Source of the DNA: JACPLA01 sp035291905
GTDB taxonomy: Bacteria; Bacteroidota; Ignavibacteria; UBA10030
Direction: 5' to 3'
NCBI GenBank assembly: GCA_035291905.1
Contig: DATDRF010000247.1
Span: forward strand, 1-9,150
DNA length: 9,150 nucleotides
The notes below the pieces were generated by a model, which saw nothing but the letters and a program-made list of their open reading frames with translations, searched no databases and was not told the origin of the DNA. Both the position numbers and the translations under genes were made by a program. Position 1 is the stretch's first letter. Every line of letters starts with the position of its first letter. Shown piece by piece: positions 1 through 6,599 of the stretch.

Positions 1-387
1 CTCGATATACATCTTCTCGCGTTCGGTTTTTGCACCGATACGCTTTGCGTTTCGCAGGGCCTTCCATGCATAATCGATCTCTGTCGAGGTCGGCGGCTCC
101 CAAAGCATGTGGAAGTGGCTCATCGCGATCCCCCAGTATGCCATGGCGCAGTTCGGTTCTCGCGTGGTAATCTCATGGAACTCCTTCAACGCACTCGAAT
201 ACCAGAATGAATGAAGTAAAGCCATCGCCCGATCGAAGTCTTGTTGGGTCGAAGGCCTTTCAGCCGTGATGGGGAAATGAACGACCCCGACATCAGGGGA
301 TTTCGAGTGGTGCGTCTGTGCCTGCATGGCTGTGCTCAGGATAAAGAGCACACCGAAAAAAGCGCTGTTGACTTTGTACTTGCTCAC
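1..387 (-). CDS. Secreted TPR-like repeat protein, N-terminal 129 residues (partial, GTG start)
   Basis: The gene runs leftward off the window, so only residues 1-129 are seen, open in frame to the edge. I chose GTG at 387 because AAGGAGG lies 6 nt upstream and the N-terminus is a good signal peptide: Lys at 3 and 5, a hydrophobic core at about 9-20, and a likely cleavage A23|Q24 (MQA-QTHH). The mature part contains FDRAMALLHSFWYSSALKEF (about 51-70) and then EPNCAMAYWGIAMS (about 77-90) and LWEPP (95-99). This is the helix pattern of a TPR-like family in which such segments are followed by further helical repeats; members are often several hundred residues long. Its biochemical function is not known to me. 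It is divergent from the ABC permease, with 613 bp between them. The family call is from remembered resemblance; the reading frame, start and signal peptide are seen directly. Confidence 0.8.
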   Translation of the reverse strand, partial: MSKYKVNSAFFGVLFILSTAMQAQTHHSKSPDVGVVHFPITAERPSTQQDFDRAMALLHSFWYSSALKEFHEITTREPNCAMAYWGIAMSHFHMLWEPPTSTEIDYAWKALRNAKRIGAKTEREKMYIE

Positions 388-393
388 GTCGGG

Positions 394-400
394 CCTCCTT
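394..400 (-). promoter_or_regulatory. Shine-Dalgarno of the TPR-like gene
   Basis: AAGGAGG on the minus strand, 6 nt before a GTG codon. It decides the start: no ATG in this frame lies nearby before the signal-peptide core. Confidence 0.8.
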
Positions 401-549
401 GGGAAATGGTTGGCAATGATTCTGAAACTTCGCGCTGGCCCTCCCAGGCGTAGAAAACGGTTGAAATGCTCTATGTCATGATGGAAGCGAATTTTCAGGA
501 ACCGTCAGTTCACGGGCGTGAAGAGATCGGCGGCGTTTGAGGTATGTAG

Positions 550-578
550 AATTTAATGTGTCATGAGTGGAAAGTCAA
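550..578 (-). promoter_or_regulatory. Candidate sigma70-like promoter for the TPR-like gene
   Basis: On the minus strand, TTGACT (578-573) is followed by a 17-nt spacer and TAAATT (555-550). That is 5/6 and 4/6 matches to the canonical hexamers at ideal spacing. It would give a leader of roughly 155 nt before the GTG at 387. Promoters in Bacteroidota often follow a different consensus (TTTG / TAnnTTTG), which is not seen here, so this is only a candidate. Confidence 0.3.
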
Positions 579-640
579 GGCGGAACGGTATTCCAGAGCA
601 CTTCCACCCGTCGAATCTCGAATTGACATAACGGAATTTG

Positions 641-654
641 GGTAGTGTCTCAAT
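641..654 (+). repeat. Lone copy of the element's terminal sequence
   Basis: GGTAGTGTCTCAAT is identical over 14 bases to the outer end of the element at 792-943, 151 bp away and in the same orientation as its left end. No matching inverted end or flanking duplication was found for this copy. It may be the remaining end of an older, decayed insertion of the same family. Confidence 0.6.
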
Positions 655-663
655 GACTGAGTA

Positions 664-730
664 GTGAGCACAAAAGATGTGAAGATCCCCCAAGGTCAGG
701 ATAAACCACGGGGGATTTCTTTTGCCGCAC
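664..730. other. Interrupted hairpin in the intergenic region
   Basis: An inner stem ATCCCCC (685-691) pairs with GGGGGAT (710-716). An outer stem CAAAAGA (671-677) pairs with TCTTTTG (718-724). There is an asymmetric internal bulge and an 18-nt loop. A T-rich stretch (717-723) follows the inner stem on the plus strand, but no plus-strand gene lies upstream to terminate. Its role is unknown. Confidence 0.4.
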
Positions 731-783
731 CATGCAGCTGCTGCAATCTTCTCCTGCAACCATTTGGTATAAGTCGAGTCTAA

Positions 784-791
784 GAATAATA
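784..791. repeat. Target-site duplication, left copy
   Basis: GAATAATA abuts the left end of the 792-943 element and is repeated exactly at 944-951. Confidence 0.8.
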
Positions 792-943
792 GGTAGTGTC
801 TCAATTTCCCTCTTAGACTACAACGCAGAGTCGCAGAGGACGCAAAGGATCGCAGAGAAAAGCAGAATTCGGAGTCTCCTCTGCGTTTCTCTGCGTCCTC
901 TGCGCCTTTGCGTTAAAAACTACAATCGAATTGAGACACTACC
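792..943. mobile_element. MITE-like palindromic element, 152 bp, no transposase
   Basis: The ends are a perfect 15-bp inverted repeat: GGTAGTGTCTCAATT (792-806) and its complement (929-943). The exact direct repeat GAATAATA flanks both ends, as expected of transposition with an 8-bp target duplication. The interior is a long imperfect palindrome whose arms (about 822-860 and 880-914) are built from short CGCAGAG-type iterations. A GAATTC at 865-870 sits exactly on the element's midpoint. No protein is encoded, so it would have to be mobilised in trans. An 8-bp duplication fits several transposase families (IS1595, ISL3 and others) and the family cannot be named from this copy. The CTCTGCG/CGCAGAG repeat type resembles dispersed repeats I recall from many bacterial genomes. 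It ends 57 bp before the permease start codon, so permease transcription probably starts in or next to it. Confidence 0.8.
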
Positions 944-951
944 GAATAATA
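944..951. repeat. Target-site duplication, right copy
   Basis: GAATAATA directly after the right terminal repeat, identical to 784-791. The base beyond (c952) does not match the left side (a792 region), so the duplication is exactly 8 bp. Confidence 0.8.
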
Positions 952-1000
952 CGCCGATTTCATCTATTCCCCGCCCATTGAACCGGAGGAAGGTTCTGTC

Positions 1001-3418
1001 ATGTTCATAAACTACCTGAAAATCGCCCTCCGTAACCTCCTCAAGCACAAGGGATACTCCACTATCAATATTTTTGGACTTACTCTCGGGATGGCCTGCT
1101 GCGTTCTTATCATGCTTTATGTTCAGGACGAACTGAGCTATGATCGTTACCATGCCAACGCTGAGAGGATCTACAGGGTATCCCGCCAGTGGACGAACCA
1201 GGACGGAAGGATTTCTTTGCACCTCGGACATATAGCTCCACCGTTCGGACCCCTTTTGAAGAGTGATTTCCCGGCCAGCGTTCTGGAAGTTACGCGGTTT
1301 CTCAGGCCGGGCACGCCGTTGGTAAGCTACGGCGATCATCATTTTCAGGAGTCCAGGTTCTTTTTTGCAGATTCAACTGTGTTCTCCATCTTCTCCTGGG
1401 AATTGATCAGCGGTGATCCGATGACGGCGTTGGCAGAGCCGAATTCAGTGATCATTTCGGAATCGACGTCAAAGAAGTACTTTGGCGGCGAGGATGCGGT
1501 GGGGAAAGTCCTCCGATACAACCAGCAAGAGGACCTGAAGGTGACCGGGGTTATGAGGGACATTCCGGAGAACTCTCATTTTCAGGCCGATTTCCTTTGT
1601 TCCTTTATCTCGTTTGAAAACGCCGTTGGCGCGCAAAACCTCGAGAGAAACTGGGGAAGCAACAACTTCGCCACTTACATCCTCACACCCGAGACATTCG
1701 ACCCCGCCGCGTTTATGGCCCAACTTCCCGCGTTTATCGATAAGCACATGGGTCCGGCGCCGAATGGAAATCGTCCCTCCACCGGGACACAACTGAATCT
1801 CTGGCCACTGAGCAGCATTCATCTTACTTCTCATCTGGATTCCGAAGTCGAGCCGAACAGCGATGTCACCTATATCTATGTCTATTCTGCCGTCGCACTG
1901 TTTGTGTTGCTGATCGCATGCTTCAATTTCATGAACCTTTCCACGGCTCATGCATCCCGACGGGCAAAGGAAGTGGGAATACGGAAAGTGCTCGGTGCAT
2001 ACAGGCTGCTCCTCATCCGTCAGTTTCTCGGCGAGTCGATTCTCATTTCCTTTATCGCGTTGATGGTGGCTCTGGGAGGCGTTCATCTCCTCCTTCCGTG
2101 GTTCAATGCGTTTGTCGCCAAGAGCCTCGCCCTCAACTATGCGGGCAATTGGCCCGGGCTCCTTGCGCTCGCGTCGATTGCGGTCATCGTCGGCATGGCG
2201 GCAGGCGTCTATCCGGCCTTCTTTCTCTCGGCGTTTCAGCCGGCGTCGGTTCTGAAAGGGGAGACCGCCCGGGGCAGAGCGGGGCTGAAATTCCGCTCAA
2301 TCCTCGTTGTCACACAATTTGCCATTTCCATTGCGCTTATTGTCAGCATGGGAATCGTGTACGACCAGCTGGAATTCATGCGGAAGAAGAACCTCGGTTT
2401 CGACAAAGAGATGATCGTCTATCTTCCCGCCAACAGCCGGATCCGCGAGCAGTTTGCCGGGCTGCGCGATCAATTACTATCCCAGCCCGGGATTACCGAT
2501 GTGACGATTTCCAGCCGCGTCCCTTCCGGCAGGCTTCTCGATTCGCAGGGGGGAACAGCTGAAGTTGGGGGAGATATGAGGCAAATTACAAGCCGCATTG
2601 CCGACATCCACGTCGATCACAACTTCATGAAGGTGTACAGGGTCCCTTTTGCGGCGGGGAGAGACTTCGACATCAACCTGGCGAGCGACTCGACCGAAGC
2701 GTTCATTCTGAATGAAGTTTCGATAGCGGCGATCGGCTGGTCATCGGCGGAAGAATCGATTGGCAAGAGGTTCCAATACGGCGGTCGAACGGGGAAGATC
2801 ATCGGCGTGGTCAGGGATTTCCATTTTGAATCGCTTCACCAGAAGATCGCTCCGATCGTCTTCCTTATCAATCCGGGCCGATTCAATGCTGTCTCCGTGA
2901 GGATTGCCGCGGGGCAGGCGGAAAACGTGCTGGATATTCTGAAGGATCGATGGCAGCTGCTTCGTCCCAGCTATCCTTTCATTCCGCAATTTGTCGATGA
3001 ACAGTTCAACCGGCAGTATGAATCAGAAGAACGGCTGGGACTGGTGTTTGGGATTTTTTCTGGCCTTGCCGTGGTGATCGCTTGCCTGGGCCTCCTCGGC
3101 CTTGCATCCTTCGTCGCCGAGCGACGGACCAAGGAAATCGGCGTCCGCAAGGTTCTTGGAGCCTCGATTGCCAACATCGTGTTTCAGCTTACGAAGCAGT
3201 TCACACTCCTCGTCCTCGTCGCTAATCTCGTTGCGTGGCCCCTGGCGTATTTCGTCATGACATCGTGGCTCGATGGATTCGCTTACAGAACGAATATCGG
3301 ACTCTTCACGTTCCTGTTCGCCGGTGCTCTGGCGATACTCGTCGCGTTCTTGACGATCAGTTACCAGGCGATCAGGGCGGCAATGGCGAATCCCGTCAAA
3401 TCCCTGCGGTACGAATAG
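1001..3418 (+). CDS. FtsX/MacB-type ABC transporter permease (tandem double FtsX domain)
   Basis: This is an 805-residue inner-membrane permease of the MacB/FtsX superfamily; in MacB such permeases couple a cytoplasmic ATPase to work done in the periplasm. It starts at ATG 1001, with GGAGGAAGG ending 7 nt upstream. I see two matching halves of four membrane segments each. Half 1 has TM1 at about 21-42 (FGLTLGMACCVLIMLYV), a large MacB_PCD-type periplasmic domain at about 43-285, then TMs at about 289-312, 338-362 and 383-405. Half 2 has a TM at about 431-455, a periplasmic domain at about 460-680, then TMs at about 683-706, 725-757 and 766-790. Each FtsX domain carries the signature RRAKEVGIRKVLGA (about 320-333) or ERRTKEIGVRKVLGA (about 707-721). 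Length and layout match the roughly 800-residue permeases common in Bacteroidota relatives. No ATPase gene is in the window, so partner and substrate are unknown. It may be transcribed alone. Confidence 0.93.
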   Translation: MFINYLKIALRNLLKHKGYSTINIFGLTLGMACCVLIMLYVQDELSYDRYHANAERIYRVSRQWTNQDGRISLHLGHIAPPFGPLLKSDFPASVLEVTRFLRPGTPLVSYGDHHFQESRFFFADSTVFSIFSWELISGDPMTALAEPNSVIISESTSKKYFGGEDAVGKVLRYNQQEDLKVTGVMRDIPENSHFQADFLCSFISFENAVGAQNLERNWGSNNFATYILTPETFDPAAFMAQLPAFIDKHMGPAPNGNRPSTGTQLNLWPLSSIHLTSHLDSEVEPNSDVTYIYVYSAVALFVLLIACFNFMNLSTAHASRRAKEVGIRKVLGAYRLLLIRQFLGESILISFIALMVALGGVHLLLPWFNAFVAKSLALNYAGNWPGLLALASIAVIVGMAAGVYPAFFLSAFQPASVLKGETARGRAGLKFRSILVVTQFAISIALIVSMGIVYDQLEFMRKKNLGFDKEMIVYLPANSRIREQFAGLRDQLLSQPGITDVTISSRVPSGRLLDSQGGTAEVGGDMRQITSRIADIHVDHNFMKVYRVPFAAGRDFDINLASDSTEAFILNEVSIAAIGWSSAEESIGKRFQYGGRTGKIIGVVRDFHFESLHQKIAPIVFLINPGRFNAVSVRIAAGQAENVLDILKDRWQLLRPSYPFIPQFVDEQFNRQYESEERLGLVFGIFSGLAVVIACLGLLGLASFVAERRTKEIGVRKVLGASIANIVFQLTKQFTLLVLVANLVAWPLAYFVMTSWLDGFAYRTNIGLFTFLFAGALAILVAFLTISYQAIRAAMANPVKSLRYE

Positions 3419-3437
3419 CTATTGAGTCGAGCGTCGA

Positions 3438-3478
3438 CAGACCGGTCTGCCCGCGTTCTCTTCGGGGCAACCGGTCTG
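3438..3478 (+). terminator. Strong hairpin after the permease gene (terminator-like, lacks U-tract)
   Basis: CAGACCGGT (3438-3446) pairs perfectly with ACCGGTCTG (3470-3478). Pairing continues inward, after a one-base bulge, with TGCCC/GGGCA, giving a 14-bp stem around a 12-nt loop. The left arm CAGACCGGTCTG (3438-3449) is also a perfect 12-bp palindrome by itself. It begins 20 nt after the permease stop. The usual T-run is missing downstream, so it may be a Rho-type or mRNA-stabilising structure, or an operator for the GH31 gene, rather than an intrinsic terminator. Confidence 0.4.
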
Positions 3479-3581
3479 GAATGATCCGCACGCGATGTTC
3501 CCCTGCATTTGGTCCTCTTCTTCCGTAGATTACTCGCATTATCGCTCCAAGCCTCTCCATGAAAATTTCATCAGGCAGGAA

Positions 3582-6218
3582 ATGAAACAGCGAAGCGTTG
3601 CATTCGGGTGGGTCCTCTTTGTTTCTCTCGTTTTGTGCAACGGATCGAAGGCCCAGGGCCTGGGCTCCGTTACGGGAGTCCAAATTCAGGGCAATACTCT
3701 CACCGTTTCGGCAGGAACTGACGTCGTTGTTTTCAAGGCTTGTGCGGATAACATCCTCATGATCAATTTTCGGCCGGGTGGCATTGAGGATCCAGACACG
3801 CTGGTTGTCGCGAAAACAGACTGGGTCCAGCCTGCTGTCACTGTCGATACCTCCGGCGCTTCGATTCTTCTGACCGCCGCGGAGTTTCGCGTGGAAATAT
3901 TTCGCAACCCGCTCCGATTCCGTTTTCACAGACTGAGCAGCAAGGGTGATCAGGTGGTCTGCGAGGAACCTTCGGAAGGCGGCATTTCTCAGAATGGCCT
4001 TGCCCTCTCAACCTCAGGTGGGCTGTTCTACGGTGTACATAATCGATCTCAGGGAGTTCTTTCAAACTCAACCGGAGGCACCATTTCCTCAGGGAATCAG
4101 GGGCAGGCCGGGGGTCCATTTGTGTGGACCACCGAGGGATGGGGCTTCCTTGCCGATACCGACGGCGGTTCTCTCTCTATCGCATCGAATTCTCTGACGT
4201 TCGCCCGCTCCGCTTCTCCCTCAAAACGGGACCTCGAGTTCTATCTCATCACCGGCACACCCAAAGAAATCCTCAAAGGACTGCACGAAGTCACCGGGTT
4301 TCCGCCCCTCTTCCCGAAGTACACCCTGGGGTTCCTGAATACAGAGTGGGGAATCGATCAGGAGGAGTTGTACAGCGACATACGGACCTATCGAGAGAAG
4401 TCAATTCCTCTGGACGCATTCATTCTCGATTTCGACTGGATGGCATGGGGTGATGACAGCTACGGAGAGTTTCGTTGGGGGCAGAAGTTTCCCGACGGTC
4501 AATCTGGCGCGATTGTCGACACACTTCAACGGTACGGCATGCACCTTATGGGAATTCGTAAGCCGCGGATCCACGCGGGAACAGTGCAGGGGCAGTACGC
4601 TGCAGATCAGGGATTCTTCATTGACTACACGACGGACTACTTTAGCCAGAAGCAGGTGGGCCGTCTCGATTTTCATAAGCCCGAGGTGCGGAAATGGTAT
4701 TGGGAGAGTTTCCTGGCGAACAACTCGTACCAGCGCGGGATCACCGGATACTGGAACGATGAGGCCGACGAATACGGCGGGAACCTGATGTTCATGCAGA
4801 TGCAGCGCGCTCAGTATGAAGGCCAACGCGCATTCGACAGCAAACGCGTCTGGTCCATCAATCGGAATTTCTACACCGGTGCACAACGGTATGCCTATGC
4901 GCTTTGGTCAGGCGATATCGAGAGCGGATTTCAGACAATGGCGAACCAGCGGCTCTTCATGCTTTCGAGCCTCGTGATGGGAGCATCATGGTGGGGGATG
5001 GATATCGGCGGTTTCAAGGTCTCGCCAACGCCTGAAAACTACTACCGATGGATCCAATTTGGGGCGTTTGTTCCCGTGTTCCGGGTCCATGGCCGCCTCG
5101 ACCAGGAACGTGAACCGTGGTACTACGGAGCTCAGGCAGAATCTATCGCTTCAAAATACATTCGCCTCAGATACCGGTTGATGCCCTACATCTATTCCGC
5201 CGCGCGGGAGAATCACCTGACCGGGCTTCCCATTGCCCGGCCGCTTGTGTTCGAGTACCCTGATGATCCGGCGGTTGCCAACCTCTCGTCGGAGTGGATG
5301 TTCGGGAACAGTCTCCTGGTTTCGCCGGTCGTCGCTTCGGGGGTAACTCCGCAATCGGTCTACCTCCCCGAGGGGATATGGTATGATTTCCATTCGGGAA
5401 AGGAGTACGCAGGATCAACGCAGCACAATGTCGCTGTCACCGCGGAAGAGATTCCGCTTTTCGTGAAGGCCGGTTCGATCATACCGATGTCGCCGGCAGC
5501 GCAGTATACAGACGCACCTGAAATGCTGAAAACCGTTGAGTTGAGCAGCTATCCGGAGGGGACAGGGTCGTGTACGGTCTATGACGATGATGGGGTGACA
5601 TACGGTTACGAAACCGGCGCATATTCCACGACCGGAATTGGCCATGAGAGGAACAATGCGCGGACAACGATTACCGTGAATGCCCGCATGGGGTCGTACG
5701 CTGTGAATCAACGGGACTGGCTCGCATCCGTCAATTGGGCCTCTGTTGCCCCCGACAGCGTTGTTCTCGATTCGCTCCGACTGAATCCGGTTACCCTTGA
5801 TTCGGTAGATTCGTTCAATGCCGTCGGATGGTTTTACGATGCGGGATCAAAGAGGTGCCTGGTGAGATTCCCGGACGATGGGGCAGGCCACGTTCTGGAG
5901 GTGTTCTTTCCCGAAATTCCGTCAAAGTCCGAATCGGATGGACACGGTCTTCCGCGGGAGTATGAGCTTTACCAGAACTACCCTAATCCGTTCAATTCGG
6001 AGACAGCCATCAGCTTTCAGCTGTCAGTTGTCAGCCCCGTGGACCTGACGGTCTGTGACCTGCTGGGGAGAGAGGTCGCAAAACTTGTCGACGAAATTCT
6101 TGGCGCGGGTTCCCATGTGGCCAGCTGGAATGCCGGAGGATTCCCGAGCGGCGCATATTTCTACCGGCTGCAGGCCGGTTCATTCGTGGATACGAAGAAA
6201 TTGGTCGTCCTGAAATGA
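3582..6218 (+). CDS. Secreted GH31 family alpha-glycosidase with T9SS C-terminal sorting domain
   Basis: This is an 878-residue exported retaining alpha-glycosidase of family GH31 (alpha-glucosidase/alpha-xylosidase clan). I start it at ATG 3582 because a signal peptide begins there: MKQR, a hydrophobic core at about 6-19, cleavage A24|Q25 (SKA-QG). The same frame stays open back to ATG 3495, but that would bury the signal under 29 polar residues. Order of parts: N-terminal beta-sandwich about 25-235; (beta/alpha)8 barrel about 240-575, with ILDFDW (281-286); probable nucleophile D393 in GYWNDEADE; probable acid/base D445 in LWSGDIES; then WWGMDIGGF and FGAFVPVFRVHGR. Beta-sandwich domains follow, including a DUF5110-like segment (YDDDGVTYGYE from 667). 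The tail from about 794 (YELYQNYPNPFN, then LLGREVAKL and GAYFYRL) is a T9SS type A sorting domain, so the product is probably released or anchored at the cell surface. The nucleophile motif differs from the usual W-x-D-M-N-E, so the substrate is uncertain. No polysaccharide-utilisation partners (SusC/D) are in the window. Confidence 0.93.
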   Translation: MKQRSVAFGWVLFVSLVLCNGSKAQGLGSVTGVQIQGNTLTVSAGTDVVVFKACADNILMINFRPGGIEDPDTLVVAKTDWVQPAVTVDTSGASILLTAAEFRVEIFRNPLRFRFHRLSSKGDQVVCEEPSEGGISQNGLALSTSGGLFYGVHNRSQGVLSNSTGGTISSGNQGQAGGPFVWTTEGWGFLADTDGGSLSIASNSLTFARSASPSKRDLEFYLITGTPKEILKGLHEVTGFPPLFPKYTLGFLNTEWGIDQEELYSDIRTYREKSIPLDAFILDFDWMAWGDDSYGEFRWGQKFPDGQSGAIVDTLQRYGMHLMGIRKPRIHAGTVQGQYAADQGFFIDYTTDYFSQKQVGRLDFHKPEVRKWYWESFLANNSYQRGITGYWNDEADEYGGNLMFMQMQRAQYEGQRAFDSKRVWSINRNFYTGAQRYAYALWSGDIESGFQTMANQRLFMLSSLVMGASWWGMDIGGFKVSPTPENYYRWIQFGAFVPVFRVHGRLDQEREPWYYGAQAESIASKYIRLRYRLMPYIYSAARENHLTGLPIARPLVFEYPDDPAVANLSSEWMFGNSLLVSPVVASGVTPQSVYLPEGIWYDFHSGKEYAGSTQHNVAVTAEEIPLFVKAGSIIPMSPAAQYTDAPEMLKTVELSSYPEGTGSCTVYDDDGVTYGYETGAYSTTGIGHERNNARTTITVNARMGSYAVNQRDWLASVNWASVAPDSVVLDSLRLNPVTLDSVDSFNAVGWFYDAGSKRCLVRFPDDGAGHVLEVFFPEIPSKSESDGHGLPREYELYQNYPNPFNSETAISFQLSVVSPVDLTVCDLLGREVAKLVDEILGAGSHVASWNAGGFPSGAYFYRLQAGSFVDTKKLVVLK

Positions 6219-6300
6219 CTGAGGGGTCCGGCCATCGTTATTGAAGAATCCTTGCGGAATTGACTCCGCGTGATGGCGGACACTCGGTCTCCGCCCTCAA

Positions 6301-6329
6301 TTGACAGTCCATCCGGAATTCTGTACACT
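6301..6329 (+). promoter_or_regulatory. Candidate sigma70-like promoter for the S74 pair
   Basis: TTGACA (6301-6306), a 17-nt spacer, then TACACT (6324-6329): a perfect -35 and a 4/6 -10 at ideal spacing. It would leave a leader of about 265 nt before ATG 6600. The -35 overlaps CTCAATTGA (6296-6304), a 9-mer that recurs at 6563. This is a pattern match only. Confidence 0.3.
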
Positions 6330-6585
6330 CCTTCTACCCCAACGCCAATCCTTCTTGCAGGGAAGATTCTCCAGGATTGATCCAGTGTGATAGGCCACAG
6401 GAAGGTCCGGGGTTCACCGAACGCTTCCATCTGAAGGAAAACCATGCCGTCTTCCTCCCGTACGGCACGTCCTTTTTCTCGCGGCCTCTTCCGCAAGCCT
6501 CGCCACTCTTCTCTTTTTCCCCATCGTTCTATCCATCTCTCCCGTGAACTTTCAACTATTCTCTCAATTGAGTCAGGCCACCGTG

Positions 6586-6591
6586 AAGGAG
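6586..6591 (+). promoter_or_regulatory. Shine-Dalgarno that fixes the start of the first S74 gene
   Basis: AAGGAG lies 8 nt before ATG 6600. It favours this start over the in-frame upstream ATG at 6444, which would add 52 Ser/Arg/His-rich residues in front of a normal signal peptide. Confidence 0.75.
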
Positions 6592-6599
6592 AACATCAC

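Larger units (their letters stand above)
388..1000. other. Divergent intergenic region carrying a MITE-like element
   Basis: This 613-bp region separates the leftward TPR-like gene from the rightward ABC permease. I see no convincing gene. Open frames here include the repetitive arms of the 792-943 element (read as an SLRPLRLCV-type peptide) and a minus-strand frame at 553-804 that runs through a hairpin and the terminal repeats. The stretch 401-640 holds only the candidate minus-strand promoter. From 641 onward come a lone terminal-repeat copy, an interrupted hairpin (664-730), the element with its target duplications (784-951), and 49 bp leading to the permease start. Confidence 0.6.
6219..6599. 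other. Intergenic region before the S74 gene pair
   Basis: This 381-bp gap holds no gene I would defend. It contains two small neighbouring hairpins with GCGGA/TCCGC stems (6254-6269 and 6275-6295), a candidate promoter (6301-6329), a weak hairpin TGCCGT/ACGGCA (6445-6467) followed by a short T-run (6473-6477), a pyrimidine-rich leader (about 6450-6560), and the perfect palindrome CTCAATTGAG (6563-6572) just before the next gene's ribosome-binding site. A minus-strand frame (6161-6496) is open but overlaps the GH31 end and has no recognised similarity. Confidence 0.45.

Noticed and set aside
553..804. Minus-strand frame of 83 codons in the divergent intergenic region
   Set aside because: It runs through the interrupted hairpin and both terminal-repeat copies, has no ribosome-binding site and resembles no protein I know. 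Its C-terminal part lies in the TPR-like gene's candidate promoter.
820..915. Short repeated words in the intergenic element as a CRISPR array
   Set aside because: The words are 7-12 bp, arranged as a palindrome without spacers of constant length, and bounded by transposon-type ends.
732..1010. Plus-strand frame of 92 codons across the MITE
   Set aside because: Its reading is the translated CGCAGAG/CTCTGCG repeat, it ends inside the permease start, and such peptides are a known kind of spurious call.
920..1342. Minus-strand frame of 140 codons
   Set aside because: It lies antisense over the well-supported N-terminus of the permease and ends within the element.
1918..2562. Long alternative frames inside the permease (214 codons plus, 205 codons minus at 1469-2086)
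   Set aside because: They are shadows of a strongly supported membrane protein frame and have no family features of their own.
3495..3581. Longer GH31 start at ATG 3495
   Set aside because: It adds 29 polar residues before a normal signal peptide and has no good ribosome-binding site.
6445..6477. Hairpin TGCCGT/ACGGCA followed by a T-run as GH31 terminator
   Set aside because: The stem is only 6 bp with an 11-nt loop, five bases separate it from the T-run, and it lies more than 220 nt after the stop codon.
6161..6496. Minus-strand frame of 111 codons after GH31
   Set aside because: It overlaps the GH31 3' end, has no recognised family and no clear ribosome-binding site. I could not exclude a gene remnant but will not annotate it.
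6444..6599. N-terminal extension of the first S74 gene to ATG 6444
   Set aside because: The added Ser/Arg/His-rich residues would bury the signal peptide. AAGGAG 8 nt before ATG 6600 marks the true start.
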